This document shows, in pieces, positions 35,950 to 47,409 of a stretch of 64,000 nucleotides of DNA; position 1 is the stretch's first letter, and each line of letters opens with the position of its first letter. The stretch comes from Hysterangium stoloniferum (taxonomy: Eukaryota > Basidiomycota > Agaricomycetes > Hysterangiales > Hysterangiaceae): the NCBI GenBank assembly GCA_015178975.1, contig WHVD01000001.1, forward strand, positions 3,782,001 to 3,846,000, written 5' to 3'. The notes beneath the pieces are model-generated. The model searched no databases. It was given only the letters and a program-made list of their open reading frames with translations, and was not told the DNA's origin. The translations under genes and the position numbers were made by a program.

Positions 35950-36318
35950 TCAAAGAAGATGTCGAAGGACGCTTGGAACTCCTCCCCATGCATCCTGCGA
36001 TGAACCTCCAAGGTGTAGGATAGCGTTGCCCCAGGTGAGATGCTTGGCACAAAAGGAAAGAGCGATGTTCTCCCGCCTCGAAGCGTCATTGGCGGATGTC
36101 AACCCATCCAGTTTTTGGATCGACGAGACCCAATGACCGTAGGCCTTCTGGCGCGTTCGAATTATGGCGCAAACACGATCAGCGGAACCATCAGTAATAC
36201 GGGCAATGAGAGGGGGTCGAGGGTGTAGTGATGGCGGGGTAGGAGTATTAATAGGTTGAGGTCGCAGTATTCTTTTGAAGTTGGGGAACTTGGGTTTGGG
36301 TTGTTGCTCCTGCGACAT
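35950..36318 (-). CDS. Extra ORF between chromodomain and 3' LTR of chromovirus
   Basis: 122 aa open frame, intact, starting MSQEQQPKPKFPNFKR, on the element's coding strand about 240 bp past the chromodomain and 25 bp before the 3' LTR. Pro- and basic-rich N-terminus, then KLDGLTSANDASRRENIALS. An overlapping frame (36,089-35,880) continues in a plausible protein style (FQASFDIFFDIALRPG), so a longer product may have been broken by an indel. No domain recognised and no function assigned. Standard chromoviruses end with the chromodomain, so an extra 3' ORF is noteworthy. Confidence 0.45.
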   Translation of the reverse strand: MSQEQQPKPKFPNFKRILRPQPINTPTPPSLHPRPPLIARITDGSADRVCAIIRTRQKAYGHWVSSIQKLDGLTSANDASRRENIALSFCAKHLTWGNAILHLGGSSQDAWGGVPSVLRHLL

Positions 36319-36539
36319 AGCGTACTGATTAGAGAGGTTGATGTGGAGGGAAGAGATAGGGGGAATAAATTTTTCTTTAGTGAATTTACGTATTTTATAT
36401 TAATTTCAAGCTCCGCTTGGTTATTGAAGTGAAAGGCCGAGGGGGAAGAAAGTGGGGGGGGGTAGAGTTAGAAGTAGATAAACAGTGTTGTCGTCGTAAG
36501 GATGTGAAATGATTATTAAATTCGATAAATAGTCTTGTA

Positions 36540-38240
36540 AGCTCTAAGAAGAGCGGGAGCGTTACGAAGGTCATTGCTGTTTAACCAAGTGTCCTCCTCC
36601 GGTCCATATCCTTTCCATCGAACCTGGAAAAGGAGTCAATTTCGATGCTTTTTGTGCCCTACTATAGCTTCTACTTCGTACTCCTTGTCATTACGATTGA
36701 GTTCTCGAGGGTTCTCGAGTAGCTCCCTGGATCTGAATTCCTTAGGGGAGAGGTGGTACTTTTTAAGATGGTCTCGATTAATCACTGGATGTAATTGATA
36801 TTCCAAGGGAATGCGGAGTCAGAAGACTTGAGGATTGATCTTTTCCAAGAACTCAAATGGCACTATCTGTCTTTGTATAAGTTTCCTTCCGGGTCCCTTG
36901 GCTTCGACGAGCTTGAGAGAATGGGGATTAATCAGAACAAAATCTCCCTCTGAGATATCTTCCACCAATCTCCGTCTCTTGTTGTAACTGCGAGCTTGGG
37001 TTTCTTGTGCTTGCGCAATCGAATCCCGCACTGCTTGTCGGTGATTTTCCAATTCTAAGATCCATTGGTCGGCTACAGGGCTATCGATAATTCTCTGGGA
37101 ACCACAGGGTCGTCCCCTCCCAGACAGCTAGACATTCCTCTTGGTAAGTAGTCCATCAGCAAAAAGGCCAGCGCATAGCTTGTTGAGCTTTGAACCATCG
37201 AATTGTAGGTATGAGCCACTACTTGAGTCCATTTAGACCATTCCTCCTTCGAAGAGGCACAGTACGCTCTGAGCATTTGCTCCACAATAGCATTAGCGTT
37301 CTCCGTTTGACCGTCGGTCTGAGGATGGTGGGACGAGGATACTGCAAGGGCACTTCCGTATACTTTGCAGACTTCTCTCCAGAACCTACAGGTCCACCTC
37401 TTGTCTCGATCACAGATTATCCTTGAAGGCAGGCCGAAGGGAGTGGCTACTTTATTCACGAAGATTCACGCGGATCCTTCTGCGGATAGATCTGAAGTGG
37501 TGGGTTCACAGATTAAGAAACGCGTGAGTTTATCCACGGCGACAAAGATGGCGGAATAACCACCCTCTGTAGAAGGGGTAATCTGGTAATCAGGTCCATC
37601 GAGACAACCTCAAACGGCCTTAGGGGTACATCCACGGGTTGAAGAGCTCCTTGTCGAGCGGAATGATCAATTTTAGTTTTCTGGCATATGTCACAGCTGC
37701 GAGTGTATGCCACACAGTCATGTAACATCCTCGGCCAGAAGAAATGGTCTTTCATCAGATTAAAGAGCCTGTGGCTGCCTGCATGAGCTCCTTCGAAAGG
37801 ATTATCATGTATCAGCTTGAGTATGGTTGTCATCATGCTGCTAGGAACACAGATTTGACTTTTCCAGTCCAAATCTCGAAATAATAATAACTTATTCTTG
37901 CCGATGAAATAATGCGAAGGAGTAGTTACCATGTTTGGAGAAATGGGATCGGTGGCGTAATGATTTCTGAAGGCGGGATCCTTCTGGTATCCATCGTGAA
38001 GTTCCTTAGCGTAATTTTTGTCGATCTCTATAAGCAATTGTGGATTCGAGAGAGTAAAATTCGCTTCATTGGTTTCATCGTTTCTGGGGAGATTGTGCAA
38101 GTCCCATTTCATTTGGGGGACCTCTTCCATGGTTCCAACTGATTCGACTAACTTGTGATGAGTGAGAAAGACGGCCTTTTCCGCTGGTTTGTTCTCCCAT
38201 AACGTCTCATCGTCATTCCGGTTATAAGAATCCGCTATGA
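36540..38240 (-). pseudogene. Chromovirus integrase and chromodomain
   Basis: Zinc-binding HHCC part near 37,800-37,660 (GAHAGSHRLF, CDICQKTK), catalytic core with IICDRDKRW (second Asp) and HPQTDGQTENANAIVEQML (Glu), then a C-terminal domain (ARSYNKRRRLVEDI, GDFVLINPHSLKL). The chromodomain at about 36,720-36,550 reads EYEVEAIVGHKKHR, stop, LLFQVRWKGYGPEEDTW. A frameshift near 37,575 and an in-frame TGA within the chromodomain inactivate it. Chromodomains tether integration complexes to methylated-histone chromatin in this clade. Confidence 0.88.
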
Positions 38241-39801
38241 TCGGTAAAAGGTCATCTCTTGCGGGGCTAGCATAGTCTGGTACTCGAGGAAGTCTGGATA
38301 GTGGGTCAACATTGCTATGTATTTGTCCTGCTCTATGTAGGATTTCCAGACCGGGGTATGCAGCGTATACCACCCCCCATGTGGCCAGTCGACGATTAGT
38401 ATTCTCGTAAGATCTGGCCCATTGTAATGCCGCATGGTCAGTGATCAGAAGGATATGTTCGCCTTCGATTAAGGGCTGGAAATGGACTAATCCTTCTTTA
38501 GCAGCTAACGCTTCTCACTCTGTGGCTGAATAGTTACATTCTGCTTTCTTGAGCGTATGGCTCCAATAGGCAATAACACATTCGACCGTGACACTGGTGT
38601 CGTCAAAATCTGCGGCCCAGGAATCCGTCCAGGTGAGTTCCGGCTCCTTGGTTTTATAATGAGTAACGAAGATGGGCACGTCTCGTGATTTATTGAAGGC
38701 TGCTCGTGCTTGGGCATAAATTTTCGTATCCTTAAGGTCTTTAAGCGTCATTTTCTGTATTTGTTGGAGACAACATCCTAGCGCAAAGTCCGAAGCATCT
38801 ATGTATAACCGATAAGGCATACCGCTCGTGGGGTGTCCGAGTACTGGAGCTGAGTTCAACGCAACCTTGATGTCCTCAAAAGCTCGGGCGTGTTCAGAAT
38901 CCCAATTCCAACGAACTCCTTTCTTCAAGAGGTTGAAAAGTGGAGCGACCATCCAGGAGTAAAATGGTATGTACGCGGAGAAGTACAGAACCATTCCTAG
39001 AAAACGTTGAAGATCTGCTATCTTAGAGGGCATCGCCAATTCTAATATAGCGGTGACCTTTTCTTGATGGGTCGAAAAGCCGAGTCTAGAGACCTTATGT
39101 CCTAGTAGTAGAATCGAATTATACCCCACATAGCACTTTTTGGGCGAGAGAGTGATTCCTGCAGCAATTATGGCTTGTAAAACCTGATATAAATGTTCTA
39201 GATGATCGTCCCATGTCTTAGAAAAGATCACGATGTTGTCAATATAAACCAGGCAGAATATCCATAAATAAGGTGCGAGTATGGTTTGCATAACCCTTTG
39301 GAATATAGAAGGTCCATTACGAAGTCCAAAGGGCATTATCCTGAATTGCCACAGTCCTCGATGGGATCTGAAGGCGGTCTTCGGCTTGTCTTCCTCTAAC
39401 ATTTCAAGTTGGGTAAAACCGGCTAGTGCATCAAAGGAAGATAAGATGTTGGAGCCCAAAAGTGCCTGCATGATTTCCGACTGGCATGGCAGTGGGAATT
39501 CATCGGGAACTGTTAGACTGTTCAACTTTCTATAGTTGATCACTACTCGTGGTTTCCCATTGCGATAGACGACAAAGGCTGGCGCCCCCCAAGGACTCTT
39601 GGACGGTTCGATTACTCCCTGTTGGAACCAAGTATCCATTTGTTCATCAATGACTTTCCTATTAGCTGGGGAGGTTGGGAACATTGACATTGAAATAGGT
39701 TGCACGCCCTCTTTCAATGGGACATTGACTTTGACATCCACTTGTCCCAGTCGCCCGTCTACTCCAAAGGCTAAGACATTCTTAGTTAATACCAACTCCA
39801 A
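38240..39801 (-). pseudogene. Chromovirus reverse transcriptase and RNase H
   Basis: Open from 39,801 to a TGA at 38,515, then continuing in the same frame. RT motifs: WGAPAFVVYRNGKPRVVINY, FDALAGFTQLEM, FRIMPFGLRNGPSIFQRVM. The catalytic box reads YIDN instead of YxDD, which would remove one metal-binding Asp. RNase H starts at YIDASDFALGCCLQQ. In-frame continuation after the stop carries TDHAALQWARSYENT. Frame joins the protease part through a one-base indel near 39,805. Confidence 0.9.
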
Positions 39802-40913
39802 GCAGGAGGAGACATCGTAGGGATGTCAGGTCGTAATTTAACCAGCTTATGCAGATCTTCTGCATGAAACGTTTCCGTGGTGGCAACCTCTGACATTTTA
39901 GGACCTGCTGGGTCGAAATCGTCTGCGAGTTCCCGTTCTGGGGGCAGTCCGGAGGATTGAGGATTAAGGACGTGCTCCTCTTCTATTTTTGATAGACTCT
40001 CGACGAGATGGGTGATCTTGGTTGCCGTTGACTGCATCGATGCTTTCTCAGTTGAAGATCTAGGAGTTTGGGCCCATTTGTTCACATCGTGAATTAATCC
40101 AACAGTTTCCCCTCATCTGATGATTCTTGGTGTCAGAGAGGGATTAGTGAGAGGTATCGTGGCACGTTCCCTAGAGATGGCGGTGGTGGGAGCAGCTAGT
40201 ATACTCCCATCGTCATTCTGCAAGACAACTCCCTTGACTATCCATTGGTCACCAATAAGGTCTCCTACAAAGATTGGTACTAATCGAGCCAATTCCGGTT
40301 CTATAGTACAATCTTGTAAGGCCTGTGCGACTCTTTCAGTATGCACTCCTTTGTCTGGTTTGGAAGTTAATTCAGGCAAGTCATTGGTTAATTCCTCAAA
40401 GGGGATCTTGCTAATCGAAAAGGTTAAAGGCTGCGGCTCCTTGGAAGAACTGGCTGGGATAGATCCTGCTCTCCCAGGCAAAATCAATCTGGAACCCAGC
40501 AGTTGGTCTCGCAGTGTCCCGACCTCATAGTTCACATGAAAGTCTTCTCCAAGAAGGATCGGGACGGTCATACCTCGGACAATGTACGTTTCGGCGGTAA
40601 ATTTAAGGAGTGTACCGGTGTTGTCCTCAAGATAAATGGGGATGTTGACGTATCCTAATACTTTGGCATTACTGGTAAGTTGTACGAGGCGCAGCTTGAG
40701 TCCTTGCTTGAGTTTAGGGCGGTCCTCTAGCTCCTTATAGAAATCCTCTGAGATTAAGGAAAGGTCAGCTCCAGCATCCAGCCTGATTTTAATAGGATTT
40801 GAGGCTTCTGAATTCCCTACGCATCCGTAGATGTGTAATGCTGAAATCCCAATACTGGAATATCCACCCGGAGGGTCCCTTCTGCGATAGATAATAGTTG
40901 AATCCTCTTCCAT
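39802..40913 (-). pseudogene. Chromovirus aspartic protease region
   Basis: Two in-frame blocks (40,913-40,113 and 40,085-39,786) separated by a TGA. The active-site motif is RLDAGADLSLIS, i.e. Asp-Ala-Gly rather than Asp-Ser/Thr-Gly, followed by ILLGEDFHVNYEVG. Same frame as gag upstream. Confidence 0.82.
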
Positions 40914-40925
40914 AAGTCGACTAGA

Positions 40926-43919
40926 TCAGGGGTATTGAACTCTAGGTCTTTTGCTTTCTTTTCTTGCAGCCAGTTTGACGTTCCTCCTGATACGTCTACC
41001 GTTAGGTACCTTGGGAGTGGCATTCGAAATAGAGTCGTCCGCTTCAGAGTCTGACTCATCGCAAGGAATTAAGTCGGGTAATTGCCCTGGGTCGAAGGGG
41101 AAGCTCTCCTCCTCCAATCCCTCTGACTCAGAGGGGTCTTCTATAACATAGGTCTGACTTATTTCCTTAGATCAGTTCGCAAATGCATCATCGTCGACGA
41201 TTTCCTCAATAGTGGGAGGTTCAGGTCGCGATAAAACTCTCGTCTCAGTCAGACCTTCACGGTTCTGACGATGAGCGTTTAGCCAGTCTCCTTTCTCGAG
41301 AAAATCATGGTCTGATATAGAAACATAAACTTGTGACGTCTCGTTCTCATTCGAGGAAGCTTTCACGTCTGAAATGATGTTGTCCTCTGGCTGAGGAAGG
41401 TAGACAGAAATGAAAATCGATTCCTCATCAATGTTATGTACTTGTCCCTGTACACTTAATCCATAAGCCCTTTCATAAGCCCTTTGATCCTCCGCCTCCT
41501 CCATTGGGTTCTGTGCGGAGCACTTGTTGATAGAGACATAGTGTGACATCCTGCCCGCATGGGGGCAGTCGATCTTGAAATGCTCTAAACTCCCACAAAT
41601 CCAACACTCCTTCGGAGGTTTGGCGATGCTTTTCTTGTCACTTTGTTCGAAAAAGAACTTGCCGTGTTTCTTACCCTGCTTAGTGTTCGATCTCCTAGGG
41701 ACGGTTTTATCCTCGAGTTCACCGAGGAGGACGTGACCTCGGTTAGTGGGGTCGATTCCTCCAGAGTGTTCTTCCTCATGCCAGGGATCTGACTCGTCTT
41801 GCTCGGCGATCATGACTCTAGGCTTTTGGAACCGATAACACTCTTGATGTGTTTGAACCCAAGCGTTAATCAACGCCTCTTGTAAATTGTTCGCATAAGT
41901 CTGCAGGCTCATGATGTCATCAATAGGTTGTCCCTGTAGAAGGTAAAGCCATTCCGTGGGCAATGTCAGGACGAGTCTGCGTGTTTTGTCTTTCCGATTT
42001 TGGTGAAACCCATACAAGAATCGATAGATCTTGACTCTCCGCTGAATGTACTGAATGGGTGTCTCACGATTGTGGCCGATTTGACGAAACTTCATGGCCT
42101 CCCATTCTAGAGCTAAAGATTCACGCCAACAAGTTCCAAGTAATCCTTCTACAATACCCCAAAGAAACGATCCGTGAGATCAACTGAATTCAGTGTGATG
42201 TTCACAGTCTAGGGTGCTCCACCAGATCTTGGCATCGCCGGTGAGTCGTCTTGGCAGAGCGACTCCCAACAATGTGCTCATGGAGTCTGAGATCTCCGAG
42301 AGACTCATAATATCCATGATGTAGTCCAACGCCTTGGATTGAGTCCCATCGTATTTGGGAAGATCTGACCATTTTATCTTGATGTCGTTGGTGTTAAGAG
42401 CGATCCTTTTATCCTTAGGTAAGTCATCGATAGGCACGCTGGCTCGAGGCTGCATCGGAGTTTGAAAGGGAGGGTCATGTACTCTACCGTGGCACCCCCC
42501 ACGTCCCGAATGCCCTCCATAGCTTGAAGCACTAGAACTCCCTGATGAATTACTAGGGGGTCCTCCTGATGGCAGAAAGGGGTTGGAGGAGATCGGCAGG
42601 GAATGGCGGGGTTCGACTGGATTCAGCGATCCTTGACCAGCAACCTGACCAGCTATACCCTCAGTGAATGCAGTAGAGAAAGACGGTCGACTTCTGTTGG
42701 CGACTGATCGATTCCTAGTCATAGTTTGTTCCTCACCAATGTTAGAATTACCCGGAATTCGTTTGAACGTGACGCGAGAGCGGTGAATTTCCTGATGGGG
42801 AACAGGGCTAGGTTCCGTGGCGATTCCTCTCTCGATTTTGACCGTATTCAAAGGTCAACGAGGTTGAGGTTGATAGAGGGGGATGCATACTTCCATTCCC
42901 TTTTCCTGAATACGTTCGGCAACCTGCATCCTCATGTCTGATGGGAAGTCTTGCAAAATAATGGGACGATTAAGCGAATGAAGGAAACGAGTGTCGGGAG
43001 ACCCATTCAGGGTACGAACAAACGAACTTGTTGTGGAGATGGGCGAATCGGGTACCTGGATGGAATCACCATAAGGGTAAAGCACCTCCAAAACCATCTT
43101 ATCGAGTCTTGTCTGATTTTGCCTTAACTGACCCCTTAAAGTAAAATACGCAAATGAAGAATTCCAAGTAATTCTGTTAAGAGACTCCTCCAGCATCCGA
43201 ATGTATATATACTGGTAGTCAACTTTGGGGATGATGTGATCCCCACCGAGTAGGACATGAAGGATTTGTAACGCATCGTCGTGCGTGTGGAGCGCTTCGA
43301 GGAATGAAGAGAACACTTCTTGTTTAAGAACTGTCCTCCCTCCTTCCATAACAGAAGTAACTTCGCTCGACCATTCGGGGATCGAACGAGTTAGATCCTC
43401 CAGGGTTCCAGGTCGCGTGAATAGATCTTGCGCCGATAAAATGGCCTGATAACGACCTAACCAGACTGCTACATTTGCCGGTAGAAGAGGGTAATCTGAA
43501 TTATACTCCTCCACGAAGGGAGTAACCTGATCCGCAGGGATTCGATCAGCGTAGTACGCATCCCATTGTAAGTCGATGGGTTGAGCATAAATCATATGAC
43601 CCCTGAAGAATTGCTTAAGAATGACCTGTCTAGGCAGGAATGAGAGAACGGGTTCGGAAGGACGGATAGTCTCGACGTTAGCTCCTGGAATGTTCGACTG
43701 CTCAGTCAGTGGACATTCTTCTCGTGGACTTGGGGGGGCTTCCGTTGATGGTCCAGCTGCTCCGGGAGGACTCCCAGGAAGAACTGGTTCTTGAGAAGTC
43801 AATGAAGACTTCCTCATGGTGACGTTACGGGGTGGTTCCAGACTCGCAGGTCTTTGACGAGGTTTTGAATTACTCGGGGTCATCGAAGGTCTCGACATTT
43901 GGTTCTTGCCAGTAGTCAT
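40926..43919 (-). pseudogene. Chromovirus gag
   Basis: One reading frame from the ATG at 43,919 to 40,926, interrupted only by TGA codons at 42,855, 42,180 and 41,172 and ended by another at 40,926. Capsid-like middle part (SALPRRL-type block, DAKIWWSTL, then YIQRRVKIYRFLYG) and a CCHC zinc knuckle CWICGSLEHFKIDCP near 41,600. Pro/Ser-rich N-terminus. Otherwise uninterrupted for about 3 kb, so decay is recent. Confidence 0.85.
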
Positions 43920-43997
43920 TTACGTGCTTAGAAGCTTATAGTCGTAAGATATCGTTTTTTCTTCGTAGGGAAAGTACAGTCCGGCCCGGATCACCAC

Positions 43998-44627
43998 TGT
44001 GAAGAGTAGTGGAAGTTCTAACTGTTCTATATACGAAGGATATCGACCGTTTAGGTACGACACTAAGATGTATTGACTGTTGAAGTCTAATACAGAATGA
44101 ATGCGTATTGACTACTTAGTTCAATACGGTAGAAGGAAGTAGCTATCTAGAATAAGATAGAGAGCTAAAACGAATAAGTAGAATCGACTGTTAAGTGCGA
44201 TTCTGAACGACTGCTCGAGAGTAAAGTAGAGTACTAGAGAGTCGAATAATAGAGTAGCGTGGATGTAGTCCATGCGAGTTGAGATAAGGATTGAGTTTCG
44301 ACTGGTACAGTTCGAAACTCTGATAGAGTAGATAGCTAAAGCCCATCTGTGACGGTCGAGATGATACACCAATCACAACTTACAGGACACTAATGGGTGT
44401 CTGGGTAAGTCGTGGTTGTGGTGTAAAAAGTGTCTGAGTTCTAAACTACGGGCGCTAGAATACATAAATCTGGCGTGTGTGCGCCCACAAGAGTCGATGT
44501 ACCGCATACATAGGTCGTCGAACTAATTATAGATATAATAAAAGAGAGAACATAGAAATAATAAAGGAGATATAGTAAGAGCTCATCTGACTATATTTCC
44601 TGAGTGTATTTCGCCGTACCTCTCACA
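43998..44627 (-). repeat. Chromovirus 5' LTR
   Basis: 630 bp; in the element's orientation it precedes gag. The primer-binding site candidate lies just downstream at 43,996 and below on the minus strand. Confidence 0.92.
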
Positions 44628-46318
44628 CTCCTGAGGCTCAATCTTTGTCCATTCCACTTCCACCCTCTCCTATAACCCCTAAACTCCCTTTAATGGTGAA
44701 AGATATTTCTGGAGCTGTTTCTTCAGGTGGAATCAAAGATGTTCTATGGGATTCAAGTCAGGAGACTGTGCTGTCCAGTCTAACACCTGAATATGATTCT
44801 CAGAAAACTATTTTTGTGCCATCTTGGATATGTGTTTAGGTTATTATCCATCTGGAAAATGGCCTCATCTACTGAAATCTCCAAATCTTCAATGCTCTGA
44901 GACAAATGCTGAGCCAGGATCTCCACATATTGTGCAGAATCCATCTTTCCTTCAATCTCTGCAAGCATTCCCACTCCTTTTGAACCCATACAGCCCTACA
45001 CCATGATATCTCCACCTCCATTTGACTGTAAGTTGGGTTGTCCTATCAGAAAGTGGTTCTCCAGCTTTCTTCAACACATATTGATGTCCATCTGACCCAG
45101 TATTATTGATCGTGGTCTCATCAGATCACAAGACCCTTTTCTGAGCATCCACAGTCCAGTTTTGGTACTTGAGGGCAAAGCTTAATCTGGCCTTTCTATG
45201 TTGAGTCTTGAGCAAAGGTCTTTTTGCCTTGACTACAGCTTTGAAACCATGCTGTTTCAAGGTCCTTCTGACTGTTTTGGGTGAGACATGATATTGATTG
45301 ATGGAATTAATGTAATGTGTGGCTGGACAGTATTATCTAGTTTGCCAGAGGTGATTTGATATATGATCCTCTTTTGGTCAATAGGAGAAAGCTTGGATGG
45401 ACATCCTCCTTTCAGGTTTTCTTTGTCTATCTCTATCTTCTGAGCAATTCTACTGATAGTAGACTTGATAAGACTTGTTGTAGAGGCTACATTCCTATTG
45501 AAGAGTCCATTTTGTAGGAGGGTGATGGTTTGTTCTCCTTTGAGAGGGGAAATAGCTTTCATGATAAGAATGATAGTTAAAATGTGACATTTCATGTCAC
45601 ATCTTAAATAGAACATCAAATAAATGTCACGTGATCTTTCTTGTAATTTTGCTAGCCCAATAGAATATAATGTGATATAATGAAATGTGTGAAAAGAGTG
45701 GGGTTGCAAAACTGTCCCAATGATTGGTCATTTTTAAATATTCACTGTGACACCAATATCCATCTAGATTATGTAGTATTTGGGTATATCAAAGCTAGTA
45801 TGCTAAAGTATATGTGGGAATAATTTCACTATTTTAGAAAATTTATTTGGTAGGTTATAAAGCATTTATTGAGAATTACCAAAACATTGGGACAGTTTTG
45901 GAAGCCACTGTATATACTTGTAACCCATGGACTATTTCCTTTTCTCGTAATTCTGCTCTCAGTTAATTCACAGCCTCCGAACTTATCGTAACCTTCCGGT
46001 TCCTAGTAAAGTTTATTTGTCAGTAATGTTTCCACTCTTCCCTTAGTTAGTATTTTCTAGATGCCAATAATTTGTATATGAATCCACTGTAGTTGTAGTT
46101 ACAGGACAATCAGAATATTGACTCAGAACACCCACATACATCTCTAGAAGTCTCACTCTAAGTATCCCACTCTCCACCTTTGGGTGTGCTTGCCCACTCT
46201 CAGTCCCCAACCCCTCCACCCAACTCGACTTATCCTTCAGTTCCGATCGGTAACCCACCATGATGAATACAACAGGACTAGTCTTTGCCTGCCTGAAATT
46301 TAAGGACACCCAATGGTC

Positions 46319-47360
46319 AAAACACTTCATGAACATGTTTGTCATGTTGTGTCAGGTCCTCTGAATACATACATAATGAGGATGTCATCAAGGTATATGA
46401 TAACACAAACATCTAGTAGGTCACTGAGGATGTCATTTATAAAACATTGGAAGGTGGTTGGGGCATTGGTGAGCCCAAATGGCATGACCAGCCATTCAAA
46501 AGAACTGTAGCATGTTCAGAATGCCATCTTCCATTCATCACCTTCAGCAATCTGCACCAAGTGGTAGGCATGATGCAAATCAATCTTGGTATAGATGCAG
46601 GCTCTCTGGGGGGCATCTAAGAGGTCTGTAATGAGTGGAAGAGGGCACCTATCCTTTTTTGTGACTTTGTTGAGTCCTCTAAAATCTATGCAAAGGTGTA
46701 ACAACCTGTCCTTTTCCTGATGAAAAGAATCAGGGCACTGTGAGACAACATAGAGGGCTGGATGAAGTCTAGAGAAGCCAGTTCAGATTGTGAGAGTGAG
46801 TAAATATGAACAAGGAGGAGGGTCCACACCATCTTCAAGGTCAATCTTGAGGTCATAGGTTCTATGAGGTGCTAAAGTGTTGGCACACCATTTGCTGAAA
46901 ATGTCCATGAAGTTGTGATACTTCTTTGGGATTCTGTTGAGGTCAACAGTGGCCTCTGAGAGGGTAGTCATGCACATGGAGGCACCGGGCTGAGAAACAT
47001 TCAGTGAAAACATCTGGGATCCATCCATCTTACTGGCACATAAAAACACATTAGCATTAACTAACTGAAAGGTCACAAACTTGAGTTATGACACTATTAC
47101 TAGTGCTGTTGAAGAGTCGTCAGAGGGGGACTGGATTCACCGATCAGGTTTTGAGCTTGTGAATGGTGAGGAAATTAGTGTCCATGAAGCAGTGGGTAGA
47201 TCCAGAGTCCACCAAGGCTCCAAACTTGGAAGGGATAGGTGCTGAAATCAAGAAGATGAAAAAGGGAGTTGGGGTCTAAAAGAGCAGATGCATTGAGCTG
47301 AAAGGCCATCATTAACAGTTCATGAGCTTGAGTTTGAAAATACTGTTAAGATCTAAGCAA
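46319..47360 (-). pseudogene. Ty3/Gypsy remnant: protease and RT
   Basis: Minus-strand remnants of a different Ty3 element. Protease piece at about 47,230-47,120 (FGALVDSGSTHCFMDTNF), linker at 47,076-46,783 (HRTYDLKIDLEDG), RT at 46,704-46,370 with LCIDFRGLNKVTKKDRCPLP and a conserved catalytic YLDD near 46,390. Broken by stops and indels; no LTRs found. Its left edge abuts the truncated family-A LTR. Confidence 0.78.
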
Positions 47361-47409
47361 AATAGGGAAGGAAGGTTCTAAGTCAGGGGGCCAATGCTTC
47401 TTCACCTTC

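Larger units (their letters stand above)
35295..44627 (-). mobile_element. Ty3/Gypsy chromovirus, nearly full length
   Basis: 9.3 kb LTR retrotransposon on the minus strand. Its two 630-bp LTRs differ at roughly 20 positions by eye (about 97% identical), are bounded TGTGAAGAG...CTCTCACA on the plus strand, and are flanked by CTCCT at 35290-35294 and 44628-44632. Order on the minus strand: 5' LTR, putative primer-binding site starting TGGTGATCCGGGCC two bases inside, gag, protease, RT, RNase H, integrase, chromodomain, a short extra ORF, a G-rich tract beside the 3' LTR. This is chromovirus order. Inactive: seven in-frame TGA stops and at least two frameshifts. Inserted in the Tc1/mariner element. 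Confidence 0.93.
34974..45910 (-). mobile_element. Tc1/mariner element interrupted by a Ty3 chromovirus
   Basis: Both ends carry inverted repeats of about 205 bp (34,974-35,180 and 45,706-45,910) starting CAGTGGCTTCCAAAACTG, flanked by TA on each side as expected for Tc1/mariner. Without the chromovirus the element is about 1.6 kb. Transposase remnants run on the minus strand from about 45,560 to 44,640: HTH-type KAISPLKGEQTITLLQNG, KLSPIDQKRIIYQITSGK, the first catalytic Asp in VLWSDETT, and the last in SPDLNPIEHL. Stops and indels break the frame. Inserted in family-A LTR copy A2. Confidence 0.88.
34732..46318 (-). mobile_element. Family-A LTR (copy A2) split by a Tc1/mariner element
   Basis: Minus-oriented family-A LTR in two parts, 34,732-34,973 and 45,911-46,318, separated by the Tc1/mariner element. 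Joined, the parts follow the order of the uninterrupted copy at 57,013-57,758. Its 5' terminal ~85 bp are missing at 46,318, where Ty3 RT sequence begins. Confidence 0.8.

Noticed and set aside
36640..42857. Alternative genetic code with TGA as sense
   Set aside because: Host genes here use TGA as a normal stop (for example the carboxypeptidase and Bub2 genes) and CG deamination explains the pattern.
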